Below, in pieces: positions 34,014-45,069 of a stretch of 64,000 nucleotides of DNA. Within the stretch, counting starts at the first letter, position 1. Every line of letters begins with the position of its first letter. The stretch is from Schizochytrium sp. TIO01. Taxonomy: Eukaryota; Sar; Bigyra; Thraustochytrida; Thraustochytriidae. A program made the translations under genes and the position numbers. The notes beneath the pieces were generated by a model. The model ran no database searches. It was given only the letters and a program-made list of their open reading frames with translations, and was not told the origin of the DNA. Where the stretch lies: positions 356,247 through 420,246 of the forward strand of contig SMSO01000037.1 of NCBI GenBank assembly GCA_004764695.1, given 5' to 3'.

Positions 34014-35940
34014 TTAGGCAAGACGAGGGCTTTTGGACTGTGGGATTGCGAAACCATCAAGCGCTCCATCTAATGGGCTGGTGTCATAATCATTTGCCGG
34101 ATTATACTCATCAGAGGTTTTTCGTTTGTGAAGTACACGGGATGTCTGGCGATGCTTTGATGCTTCAATGTCTCCATATGCGGATGAGGAGTGATTCGAA
34201 AAGTAGTCACTAGTAGGGAAGTGCACCATTGGGGAGGGCGGTGCATCTGGGGAATGAGACATTCCAAAGGAGCTTTGCTGGTGGTGTTGGTGATGATGGT
34301 GATGCTGGTGATGATGCCCAGATATGCCTGAAGGATCATCGTGAGCTCGGGAGGACGATGGCGGGGGTGATTGGTTGCCACTAAGACTCAGAGGAGCGAG
34401 TGCGCTTGGTAGGTGGCGACTAGGCGAAAGCATACCAGATGGTGTAGGGGAATTAAGACTTACAGGCGAAGAGGAACCCGATGAAGACTCCGACGAACCT
34501 GAGTAGCCTCGGCGCCTGGCTGTAAAGGTTTGCAAATGTAGGCGCATGTAAGGCGATTTGCGTCCATCTGTGCCATTTGCTCCACTATGATTGAGTGAGG
34601 TGCTGTGGTTCATGTTACTGTTACAACTGGTAGAGTGATCATCTTCACCACGTGGTGTCAGCTTGAGGAGTTGTGCTAAGGCGCGAGAGGTGCCTGTTGA
34701 AGTGCTGCGCTGAAAGCCACCAACGAGGTCTTCGGATTGATGCTGCTTCAGGTCACTTGCGTTGCTTGGGTAATCAAGGTCTCCAAAAAACGCCGGGCTT
34801 CCACCATTACGTGCTAACATGTCAGCTGGGTCTGGGTAGACTTGACTGAGGTGAAGCATCTCATGAGAAGAAGCATGGCTTGATGACGTGGTGGGAGGTG
34901 GGGGCGGCGAAGATGATTGGTGCATGCGAAATGGGAGAGGGGGTCCTTTCTTCGCCATGGTATAAATCACTTACACGGTCAAAATCAAGCTCGTTGGAGG
35001 AGAGGTGGTCATTGTGCAGCATAGATGCTAAGTGAAGGGAATGTGTGCCATGCGCAGATGGTGTCGAAGAGGGGTAAAATCCGCCTGGACTACTGCCGCG
35101 CTCACCATCATCGAGCAAGTTACCATACGTGTGGTGCTGGTGCGAATGGTGTGAGTGATGATGTTGTTGGTGGTGAGACGATCCACCAATGTCAAGACCT
35201 TGTCCACCATAAAGAGAGTTGCCAATCATGCTGTGCTGGCCAATTTGACGTTCCTGGGATACTTTGCTGTAAAAACGACGGCGAACCTCGAGCAAGAGAC
35301 TACGGGCATCAAAGGGGGCTTTAACAGAAGGCAAACGCTGGTCACACGCAGCACACGAGGCATAGTCACATTTTGCAAGTCCGCGCTGCACACGAAGACG
35401 GTGCATCTGCAGGCACCTTGTACACGCGTTGTGGTTTGAACAAACCCACCGGTGCTCCAGAAGCTTATCAAGCATGCGAATGTCGCGCTCAGCAGGGGTG
35501 ATCTGAGGTCCCTTGTCTACAAGAGGGCCAAGATTGGAGCGACGTAACTTCAAATGATGGCGAACGGCATCGTGGGAGCGTTTCTGGTTGGTCTTCTCGT
35601 TAAAGCGGTCTGTGATGAGATGCATAAAACTCTTGCCGCGAATGTTTTGCTTACGCTGCTGGTGGCAAAATGCACTAAGCACTTGCGGGTCGTTCCAAAT
35701 GAGACCTACGAGGATGCGTCTTTCTTCGGCACTAAAGCGACCGGTCCTACCACCAGAGCCGCCGTGCATGCAAGGAGAGTCAGGTGGCTCAAGGGAATTT
35801 GGCGATGCAATCAGGCTGTTGCGCATGCTTTCATCATCATCGTCAGTGTGGTGAACATGCAAGTCATCTAGATCTGCTCCAGACTGAGCCCCAATTACGC
35901 TAGACAGGGCATCAAGAGTTGGCGGTCCTCCCTCATCCAT
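34014..35940 (-). CDS. Putative DNA-binding regulator, paralog 1 (spliced)
   Basis: Exon 1 (35940-34975) and exon 2 (34859-34014) join in phase 0 across a 115-nt intron to give 603 residues. The conserved module spans about 67-220. It starts RFSAEERRILVGL, has the basic block KRSHDAVRHHLKLRR (120-134), then His163, Cys167, Cys173, Cys176, Cys191, Cys196 and Cys199, a likely zinc-binding cluster. The H-x3-C-x5-C-x2-C part recalls a TAZ-type finger, but the rest does not fit. An acidic DDDDE run precedes the module. The C-terminal half is low-complexity: His/Gln runs, Ser/Pro motifs and Pro runs, typical of activation regions. The frame is open about 33 codons upstream of this ATG without another ATG. 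I recognise no named family. Transcription factor is an inference from composition and the basic/cysteine module. Confidence 0.75.
34860..34974 (-). other. Intron of regulator paralog 1
   Basis: On the minus strand a consensus GTAAGT donor begins at 34974, and the acceptor TTCTTCTCATGAG ends at 34860. The 115-nt excision (length 3n+1) moves the reading frame exactly from exon 1 to exon 2 at a codon boundary and joins DFDR to MLHLSQ. Without splicing, exon 1 would end in a stop about 110 nt later. A 25-nt option ending at 34950 is also in frame but implausibly short. Confidence 0.8.
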
Positions 35941-38763
35941 GGCGGTGAACTTTGTTGGTGATGCAGGTCCTAAGCTGTTTGCCCCTGGTGCCTCCAGTAC
36001 GTTATAATGAACGATACGCAGTTCAAGCCTTGGGTCCAAAAGAACTCTGAGCGTTGAATAATGACAATGTCTTTATGTAAGACCCTATAATCAATAGGGA
36101 GGTCCTATAAAGCTGGTAGGCTAAGATGGTCAGTCAGTCAGTCAGTCCACCGGACCGAAGTGAGGATGGGTATTTGCTGCCCTGGAGCTCGATGTTGGAT
36201 GTTATTATTTTTTGTTCTTTTATTTTGTTTTGTTTTGTTTTCCCCTATTGAGAGTCGAGTTGAAGAAAGAAAAGTATTTGTTTTGTGGCAGACGAAATCT
36301 GCGAGGTGAATTGATATTTTGGGCTCGTCAAAGCAATGACTAAAATGAATTGCAGTTGCGGTCACCACGGCCAAGTGGAGAATCCAGAGGATGACTAACG
36401 TCGCGAATGAGCTCGTGTCAGCTAGAGAAAGCTCGTTGCAAGTTAGACAAAGGCCCGGGTCGCTAATTTGGCTCCCACGAAAGCTGTTTGGGTGTTGAGC
36501 ACTCACGCTACGGCAATGAGGACCTACACGCGAAAGTTTTCCTAACTTTTGTTTCACTGTAAAAAGGACCAATAGTACTACTAGCCTGTTGATGGGATCT
36601 TTCACTTATTTTTCTGCCTCAGTTTAGATGGTTTACTAAGGTCTTGTCCTTTTTACTTTGAGGAAAATCCTGCCAGGTTGCTTGCTATATTCTTTGACCA
36701 GCTCGTGGGATGTAGCTGCCAAACTGACTGACTTGTTCACTACCAACTATAGATTGACTTACTTACACAAAGCAAGCGATTGATCAATTTGACTATCTGT
36801 CTGACTGACTCACACTCCTCTTCCTTTTTGTCGTTGAGACGGCCCTCTTCAGAGATCGAAACCTATGCATCTATTAAAAAGAAAGAGAGGTCTAATATTG
36901 TATGTTAATTGCTGGGGTGGGGGGTAGGTTGTCTCTTGTCTGTCATCCGACGGCGCCGCCCAACTCCACAATAAATCACCTTTGACTAACTGTACCACTT
37001 TTCTCATGATTATATTCCATCGATGGAAATGGCTGACACAAGAAATGACACCAAGGAAAACTTCGGAGCAGCCAGCTATTCTTTCTAAACGTGTGGAGAA
37101 GAAGAAAACCACAAACTTGGCAGGGAATTGCAAGGGGAATAGCACTCCTCGTATTAAACTCTGTGATCTATAATAAAATTGAGCAACATCCATCAGTGCA
37201 GCCCACTTACAGCGCACCTACAAGCTCTCTCATGTCAGAGGAGTTGGCTCATCTAGCGCCGCGTAACGCAACTCATAATGTGCGTATAACACCTTAACAC
37301 GTGTTATCATTCATTTTATAACATACCAGAGACCTGTTTCTTGTATGCTAGTCTCCGCGGTGATCGGACTTTTTGGTCTTTCAAGAGAAGGAAGAGAATG
37401 GAGACACACCTGAGGGTGCGACATTTCGGCATGTGTTAAAAAAAATAAAAAATAAAAAATATAAAAAATATAAAAATATTATAAAAATAGCGCTCTGGGG
37501 CAGCGAAGAAGCAACATGGCGCGCCCCAAGGCGCTGTTGGTGAGTCGAATTGGAGGCCTGAAGACGTGTGTTTCACGCCACGAATGCAGACGCGCCCAGC
37601 GCTTTTGCATTATCTTGCGGTGCTCGGAGTAGCGGAACTGCTGCGTTTTGGGGGTGTACTCATGTTGTCTGCATAGTAGTTTATTATGAATAACACTAGT
37701 AGGTGCGTTGTAGTATCTTTGAGGACCACATCGCTGTTTTCTGGGGTGCCCGTGATAAATGATGGTTATCAATCTTGTTGAAGGGACGCGGCTGAGCTAA
37801 CGTGTGCGCAGGCGAGCGTGTGCACGTCACAGGGTTTGTTTTGTTTAAACTAGAAGGTAATGTTCTATTCGGTGTTCTGAAGAGCATGCAAAAAAGGGCA
37901 GGAGATATTCGACTTTTTCCAAGGACAAAATATATCAAGTTACCAGAGTCTAGACATGGGTAGCCATTTCTTCGACCTATTTTATGCTGGATATTCTTGT
38001 GTGCCAATGCTGATGCGAATTGTTAAGCAGCTGTTGCTCCACAGCGATTTACTTTTGTTCAACTAAGTTATCGTTCGAAACTCAGCATGAGATTTCTTTG
38101 GGCATTTCCAAAAGTACCGACGTAAAGTTGGAATGTGCTCAAAAGCCCCAAACATCTTCCAGGCTTTGCGGAAGGGTGCCTTTGGAGTTCTTCATTTTTA
38201 ACGTGCTGACGGCGGTAGAATAAGCTTTATGTTGAGGACAATGCGACATGATGGTCTGTGATGCGGAAGTGCAAGCCTGGAATGGGCGAGCAAAGATGGG
38301 GGACGGTTCAAGCTACTAAGACGAAGTAGTTTTGCGAGATTCGTCGCTCTACGGGCTGACAAAGCGGCGAGACTGCTGCAATATGAGATGCAGTGGTAGT
38401 TATGACTGAGTGGAGCGGAGCTTTTGAAGAGAATGAAGTAGAAAACTGAGTATTCTCCATGGACGGAGGATTTCTTCACCAACTTCATTTTTTTGTTGGG
38501 TTACAAGGTTTTCATACATGGAGTAGCAAAAAAGAATACAGTCAGGTTTCCTAGTTGTTGTCTTCTGTTTCTATTAAGCCTTGTCTTGCGGAAGGTTGCA
38601 ACTTTAAGTGTTGGCGAGGTGGGCTAGAAAATGCATGGCTTTCTGTCGCAGAAGTGAGCAACTGCAAGGAAGGCATAACTCAGGATCATTCATTTTTTTG
38701 TTCTGCCACAGGAGGTATTGCTGCTGTTGGGGAAATATAACCTACCCTGACGGTGTGATTGGT
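35941..38763. other. Intergenic, upstream of regulator paralog 1
   Basis: This stretch holds the promoter side of the minus-strand regulator. An in-frame extension without ATG runs to a TAA near 36075. A TCAG array lies near 36127-36146 and an A/T-only run at about 37438-37490. Open frames of 61-155 codons occur, the longest at 36138-36605 on the minus strand, but none resembles a known protein. Confidence 0.45.
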
Positions 38764-39213
38764 TTATGACTTGATTGTATGACTGGGAGAGATTGGCTGA
38801 CTTTTCGAAATGCTAAAGTTGCAGCATATGTGTCTCTCCACGTCGGTATTCGTACATATGTGGCGGGCAGCCAAAGTACAGTTGCCTAAATCATGACTTT
38901 TGGAACCTACTCGCCATTGCATTGCATGAGGGAAAAGATATGGTAGGAGTGTAATACAGGCGAGATTTTGAAGACGGTTCCGTGATCTTAAGTCTTGCAG
39001 TGCAACAAATCTATCGAGGCTGAGTTTGCTTCGGGACTCGTTAAAAACAGGCACTTCAAAATTCATGAAACGAGGAAGGGACGAAAAGAGCTCGCAAATT
39101 TGGCTATGACATTCAGTGCTCAGTGTAAATAATTCATATGGTGTTTTGAAAGATACAAGTATAGTGTACCGGTCCTTGGAATATTTCCTGTTTGCTTTTT
39201 CCCCGATTGGCAT
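38764..39213 (-). CDS. Possible orphan gene, 149 residues
   Basis: An ATG-to-stop open frame of 149 codons begins MPIGEKANRKYSKDRYTILV and has a balanced composition with eight cysteines, unlike the repeat-driven frames elsewhere. A TGA lies immediately before the ATG, fixing the start. There is no signal peptide, membrane helix or motif I recognise. It is the best unassigned open frame in the 36-40.6 kb interval, where GC is moderate, so chance remains quite possible. Confidence 0.3.
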   Translation of the reverse strand: MPIGEKANRKYSKDRYTILVSFKTPYELFTLSTECHSQICELFSSLPRFMNFEVPVFNESRSKLSLDRFVALQDLRSRNRLQNLACITLLPYLFPHAMQWRVGSKSHDLGNCTLAARHICTNTDVERHICCNFSISKSQPISPSHTIKS

Positions 39214-40595
39214 TCACGGTATTTTAACGTGTTGAAGAAGAAAGACGAGCCTTGGATAGTGTTAGTTTGCAATATTCCGCAGCTTCAAGTTTCGCTCTTT
39301 GATACTCAAAGCATATTAGGGAGGTGTACCATCACGGATCATAGATACACTCTTGTGAATGTATCGTATTTGAAAAGGGACCTATAAAAAATCTCAAATA
39401 ACAATAGCCTCTTTGACAGAGAGATCATGAGAGGAAATAAAAGCTCACACGATCTTGAATCTAATCGATTTGAACTCTCTGCTCATCAAACTGCGAATGT
39501 GTACATGCATATCTTTGATTTGAAAATAGCTCCGCGTCAAGGCTCTTCTTCGTCGCCATATGTTATGATTATGCTGTGGGTACACAACAATACTTTGCTT
39601 TATTATGAGGTAGATCTGATATGCAATTGACATTGTGCATGTAGTAGTAAATCATCGATGAAAAAGTTGACGTAAAGGGGCGTATGAATAACGTAATATT
39701 AAAAATAAATCTATTCTTTCTCCCAAGACTTTAAATCATCGTCTTCCACGTAACATGGACTATAAATTCTCCAGAAGGGCTCTTTACGAACTGGGGTTGT
39801 TGTTCCAATGGTGATACATGGATGAGTTGTGAGCTTCTTGTTTTGGAGACTATGCCTGGCTTTGAGTAAAAAAAGAAGAAGAGGATTGGAGATGTTGCCA
39901 TATTAATATAGTATGGCTTTAACTGAAAATGTGTAACTTGAAGATGAAACATGTGATCAAAATTTTGACTTACATCACAAGTCGAGCGGAATGTTTCATG
40001 AGCTTATCGAGGACGTTATGTTCACCTTTCTATATCTTATAAGGTTTGGAACACTTTAACTGGCTTAAGATATGCCTCGCAACCTATTTGTTTGATAAAA
40101 GTCCAAATCAAACGCATAGCATTCATTTAGTATGGGGAAACGAGGTATTACACGCGTGTCTTTTCCAGGTGGAGACAATAATAATAATGTCAAGCATCAT
40201 AATTTCACAAGAGCATATATGATCGGTTGAGGTGAGTCAATAGAAGGGAATAATCAAAATCTAATCAGAGAATTGTACATGAGATTATAAAATTGTACCA
40301 GTTTATGTATAAAGTTCAATCAATCAGAGTAGAGTAAAAGCTCAGCAATCTAGATGAGGGATCACCGACGAAATGATTGATCCGCTTGATGCTCTACTGG
40401 TGGGGTGGAGAGGTTGGTAGCACCGGCTAAATCGATGCAGGACCTGTGTAATGTTTGTGTTTTGTATGTACGAGAATGGAATGAGATGGCATGGTCATGG
40501 GTCATAGTATTGCAGGAAAAGGAATAAATCAACTTGAGCTCTTTTGTGTGTGGGAGAGCCAAAGATGCTGTAAAGCAGGCAGAGCTCGTAGCTCT
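39214..40595. other. Intergenic, downstream of regulator paralog 2
   Basis: AT-leaning DNA with only short open frames (66-73 codons). It includes the 3' flank of the minus-strand regulator paralog 2. I see nothing I can support. Confidence 0.5.
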
Positions 40596-42137
40596 TTACT
40601 GGTTCTTGCTTGCCTGTGCCAAGGTCTCTGCGAGACTGACCTCGAAATCAGAAAAGGCTCTGGGAGTAGGGCGCACCTTCGGGTCCGGGTTGACAGTGTT
40701 CTTGGAAATGAAATTTAAGCTCGGAATGCTGCTAACTGGGGTCATGGGCATCTGGAGGCCACCGCTGCCAGAGTTGCTGGCGTTGGCTGCGAGAAGGGCG
40801 TTGAGAAGAGTCTGGCGTTCACGCTGCTCCTGGAGAAGACGCATGATGGTAGCATTGTCCGAAAGCTGTTGTTGTTGGTTGTTGGCACTGTTTTTGGTGA
40901 GCGAATTCAACAGGTTAAGGGTTTGCTGAGATTGTTGCTGCTGTTGAAGGCTAGCAAGAAGATTGTGCGGGAGGAGATTGAGTGCAGAGGCAGTCTGAAA
41001 TGGCAAGCCAGAGGTTGAGTTCGCACTGCCATTGCTATCAGTACGTTGCTGAAGAGCCTGGAGCATCACTTGGTTGCGGCGCTCCGGGAGTGAAATACTA
41101 TTTGCCTCTTCACCATTGCTGAGCATGGATCCTGCAAGGCCAAGCTGGGCAAGCGGGAGACGCTGAAGGTGGTGATGGTGTTGAAACTGACGCTGCTGCT
41201 CTTGTTGCTGTGTAAAGCGCAAAAGGCCACGAACATCAAAATCATCGAGGACATGGGGAAGACTAGGGTCACACTTATCGCAACCAGGGTATCCACATCG
41301 AGCGAGGCCACGGCGCACCCGGAGTCGGGACAGCTGCAAGCATCGAGCACAAGCGTCACGACGTGAGCATGTGCTGGAGTGCTCGAGAAGATGAAGAAAA
41401 TCAGCGAGCTCCTGTTCGTCAGCGGACAGGATGACACGGTTATCAGTGGGCTGGGGGCGACGGAGCTTAAGGTGATGGCGCACGGCATCGTGGGAGCGCT
41501 TGCGCTTGGCACGCTTGTTAAAGCGAGTGCCGATTTCGTGCATCCAGCTCTTGCCATCCCAAATGCGGCGCTTCAACTGGTGCAAGAAGGACCTCAAAAG
41601 CTCAGGGTCCTCGCGAATAATACCAAACAAAAGCCGTCTTTCGCTCTGGGAGAAGCGACCTTTCATGCGACCGCTGCGACCGCGGCCTTCGTCGCCGCTT
41701 TCATCATCATCATCATCATCGTCGTCGTCATCATCCTCTCCGCTGGCACTGCTGTGAGACTCTTGCCTCACTGCGGCTTTCGGCGAAGAGGTGGCTTCGG
41801 TCTTGAGTGCCTTATTCGGTTGGTTGATCATGAGGTCTGTCGCAGTTTTAGATGCACTGCTGTCAGTCTTGCTGTCAGCTTTGCCTTCGTTGGTCACATT
41901 CGACTCGAGCGGGCGTTTGCGAGATTCCTGCTGTTGCTGCTGAGCATTCTGAGAGACCTGCCTCTGGACCTGAGCAAACTGTTCGAGGAGAGCTGCAAAG
42001 CTTGCTGTCGGTGCGACGCCCGCGACGTTGGCTTCAAGACCCAAGGCTCCGAGTTGTCTGGCTGCGGAGTTCTCACCGGCATTCTGGCGATCGGCATCGC
42101 CAGAGTGTTGCTGCTGCACTACCGCAAGGGGCGGCAT
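40596..42137 (-). CDS. Putative DNA-binding regulator, paralog 2 (Gln-rich)
   Basis: A single open frame of 513 residues starts with ATG (CCACGATGCC) and ends in TAA. It shares with paralog 1, about 4.7 kb away on the same strand, a module at about 158-305 that is roughly half identical by eye: RFSQSERRLLFGI, the identical block KRSHDAVRHHLKLRR (212-226) and His252, Cys256, Cys262, Cys265, Cys280, Cys285, Cys288 with the same spacing. An 11-residue Asp run (DDDDDDDDDDE, about 135-145) precedes the module, matching the acidic run in paralog 1. The flanks are Gln-, Asn- and Leu-rich with several Gln and His runs, as in transcriptional activators. It contains no membrane segment or enzyme motif. 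Function as a transcription factor is inferred. The longer plus-strand open frame at 41379-42236 is its antisense shadow. Confidence 0.8.
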   Translation of the reverse strand: MPPLAVVQQQHSGDADRQNAGENSAARQLGALGLEANVAGVAPTASFAALLEQFAQVQRQVSQNAQQQQQESRKRPLESNVTNEGKADSKTDSSASKTATDLMINQPNKALKTEATSSPKAAVRQESHSSASGEDDDDDDDDDDDESGDEGRGRSGRMKGRFSQSERRLLFGIIREDPELLRSFLHQLKRRIWDGKSWMHEIGTRFNKRAKRKRSHDAVRHHLKLRRPQPTDNRVILSADEQELADFLHLLEHSSTCSRRDACARCLQLSRLRVRRGLARCGYPGCDKCDPSLPHVLDDFDVRGLLRFTQQQEQQRQFQHHHHLQRLPLAQLGLAGSMLSNGEEANSISLPERRNQVMLQALQQRTDSNGSANSTSGLPFQTASALNLLPHNLLASLQQQQQSQQTLNLLNSLTKNSANNQQQQLSDNATIMRLLQEQRERQTLLNALLAANASNSGSGGLQMPMTPVSSIPSLNFISKNTVNPDPKVRPTPRAFSDFEVSLAETLAQASKNQ

Positions 42138-42199
42138 CGTGGAAGGTTTATTTTGCGTAGAAGGCGGAATCCTGCTGATCCTAGTAGCTGCCGTTGCTG

Positions 42200-42605
42200 C
42201 TGCTCAATCGGAGTCAGCAAAAGTCCACGGGGTTGAAGTTCACTGTTGCAAGCAAAAGCGCGTGTGACTACCCAGTCACTCGCTTTTACAGAGGTATGCT
42301 TTCAAAAGAAACAAAGAACGAAAGAACGAAAGTTGTTCTTTCTTCTCTATTCTTTCTCCGTCTCGATCCGCGATCGCGCTCGCTCCGGTCAAGACAGAGC
42401 TTGTTGCCGCTCTGCTGCTGCTGCTGCTGTTGGAAAGTAGGCCTCGCTGCTGCTGCTGCTGCTGCTGCTGCACTACTGCTTAAGTTGCGTTGGGATAGGC
42501 GATGTTTGGGGTTTGGGTTTGGGGTTTGCCAGGAGGATGGCTTGTTTGCTCGGCAGATTGATTGAGCGAGTTGAGACTTTCGAGTTCTGGGTTTGTTGTG
42601 CCCAT
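42200..42605 (-). other. 5' region of regulator paralog 2 with in-frame upstream reading frame
   Basis: An ATG at 42605 opens a 41-codon frame (MGTTNPELESLNSLNQSAEQ onward) that stops at TAA 42482-42480. The same frame then stays open through a CAG-coded Gln run, a Ser run and on to a TGA near 42278. A possible intron (GTAAAA at 42289, acceptors at 42203, 42200 or 42197; lengths 87, 90 or 93, all multiples of three) would link this to the main coding frame without a further stop. The single TAA prevents one continuous protein. It may be an upstream open reading frame and leader, or an older N-terminus now cut off. Confidence 0.35.
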
Positions 42606-42808
42606 GTTTGTTCTCTGTTAATAATCGCTTTTACTATTTATTCTTTTTTCCTTTTCATTTTTCTCCAATGGGACTTTTCGTTCTTTCATTCTTTTGCTTA
42701 TGTTCTTTCGTTGCACCTTTTGCAAAATTTTAATTTAAAAAATGAAAAGTAAAAGAAAATTTTCCCTCAATTATATACCCTTTATCCTGAGAAAACACTC
42801 ATTCACAA

Positions 42809-42809
<1 letters not shown>

Positions 42810-42842
<33 letters not shown>
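42810..42842. repeat. ATT trinucleotide microsatellite
   Basis: About eleven uninterrupted copies of the trinucleotide (phase TTA/ATT), in the AT-rich region upstream of regulator paralog 2. Confidence 0.95.
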
Positions 42843-42843
<1 letters not shown>

Positions 42844-45037
42844 ATAATTTTATTGAATGCTGATGTTAATTGATGGCATTCATATATTTTTATTTTTTTA
42901 ATTAAAAGAATTACAGTGAAGTATCATGCATTCTATATTCCTCACCCCTTCGTCTTTCCCTATTCTGTTGGGAAGTTCTGCCGAACTCTAATCTCTTATT
43001 CTCAATCCGTCTTGTGTCAATCTGTTCCAAATAAAGTTTACATTTACATTAAGAAACCAAATAGCAAGAAAACCTTCTCGTTTTACTGTTAAAGACAAAG
43101 CAAAGCAAAACTTAATAAAACTAACAATAAAGAGAATAGATATGACAATTACCCTTATTATTTTTGTGGGATAGAGTGCAACACATATAAGAAAAAAGAA
43201 AAAAAGCGCGACGAACTTATAGATCACTAAAGAGCATATGAACTTTTCCCTAACTAACAGTCCGTGCTATTCCGTCGATTAAAAATAAAAAAATTAAAAA
43301 ATGTTCCGATTGCCAAACAGACAGACGGCTGCGCACCTTCCAAACAAAGAATTGATTGATGATATAATTTCATTAGCTCACGGATTTTTGGAGACTTGTT
43401 CTTCGCCCCACTTCGCATAATTAGAAAGCTGCCTTCCTTCCTTCGGCGTCAACACCATACGCGCCGAGAGATCATTACGAAACATCTTTAACGATATTCA
43501 AGTCATTGCTTGCCCTTTATAAGTGTTGTGTCCACTAGGACTTATGCCGCAGGGCGTTCCTTTTTAATACGTATTCTTAGTCCCTCTCCACTGTGAATTG
43601 CATGTATCAACTGATTGATTCAGGCCATTTTGTTTGATCAATTGATTGATTGATTGAAATTTCAGAGCATTAAATTACGAACTATGATTTCTTATAAGAT
43701 TAAAATAAACTCTACTACTTCTGCTTAGCTGTTGCACGTACTTACTAGTTTTAAATTCGCAGTGGTTCGGCGCCACGCTGCCTCTCCCCGAACTTCGCCT
43801 CATTCCCAACACACTAAATTACGTACAAACATACTTTGGTATTAAGAGCAATAAGAACATATTTTGAAAAGAAAGAAGAAAAAAACTACTATATTTTGAA
43901 AAATTATTTTTTAAACGCTGTGAAAATTACGACAATAACGATAACAAAAGTATTGAATGCGAGGTTTAAATCAGAAAGAGCAAGAATGAACATCGTCCTC
44001 CCTCTGACCTCCCATAAATCATATTGACGGGCAAAATAAACAAAGTTAGAGCGAAACTAAAGAACATGCTACATTTAGCACTATACTAGCAAAAGCAATC
44101 TATTTTCCCAACGACATGTTTAATTTGTGCATCTGTGAACTTGATCAAGAGCACTTTAAAAAGTTCTGCATGAAAAAACAATCAAACCGCTTTTAATGTT
44201 TTCGATGCTAACTCATAAAGAGAAACAGGAGGAAAGCTTAAAAAGAGGCCTAAGCGGATTTTAGTTTCTCCAAGAAAGATTATAACATTTCCATTGATGA
44301 TGATGATTATTATTATTATTATTATCATAAAATAAAACACTAACGCATTTCTTTTTATTGAAAGGTCTCACTACTTTTATGAGAAACAAAAACATTCTTA
44401 AATTCTAAAGTAAAAATAAACTAACAAAGTTGAGTATTTTACTCACCACGTGTTTTCTTCTCAGTCGTAGCTTCCTTGGAACCTTTCCCAAGGCCTATTG
44501 AGAAACCCAGGCTCAGAGAGAAATGGAGTCCTAAGAAACAGAGAGGAGCTCGTCCATGTGTTTTTCTGCTCGCACAGAGCCTGAATTGAACAATCTTAAG
44601 CGGCTCAATGATAAAATTGCATAGCGTATAGTCAAACCTTCATTCACGAGGTCGTGTGCTTGATCTGTTTATTTGTGCGTGTATTAATTTTACGACGGCA
44701 CCCAAGAATGGTCGATGAAATTGATTGATAGCAATAGTAATATTTCTTTCAATTAAATTAAAAATAAAAAAAATAAAAAAGAGGAGGAAGGGCAGACACA
44801 GCATTTATACGAAGCTCCACAAACAAACCTCTTCTGTTCGATTCAATATTTTCTCTTCTTTGCCTCTTGAGATGTGTGCCTTACATACATGACACTTCAT
44901 TCATTCCCTCTAAACGTTGTTTTTTCCTCTCCCCCTCCCCGTCTTTTCTCTGTTCTCTCTCTTTCAAAGAGAACTAGGTACGCTTCACAGATGTGTAAGA
45001 CTTGGGGCTGAAATCATCAGCCAGTAGTACCTAGTAC

Positions 45038-45069
45038 GCAGGTAGGTAGGTAGGTAGGTAGGTACCTGC
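45038..45069. repeat. Six GGTA units inside an inverted repeat
   Basis: GGTA is repeated six times at 45041-45064. The ends GCAGGTA (45038-45044) and TACCTGC (45063-45069) are reverse complements, so the array can fold with a loop of about 18 nt. Confidence 0.9.

Noticed and set aside
34950-34974. 25-nt intron in regulator paralog 1
   Set aside because: In frame, but far too short for normal splicing. The 115-nt alternative uses the same strong donor and a better acceptor.
41379-42236. 285-codon plus-strand open frame
   Set aside because: Antisense to regulator paralog 2, whose minus-strand frame has a conserved module shared with its paralog. The Ile/Val run is the complement of an Asp run.
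42480-42482. Non-standard genetic code in which TAA is read through
   Set aside because: It would join the upstream frame to the Gln run, but UBA1, FANCI and both regulators end at TAA exactly where their homology or composition ends.
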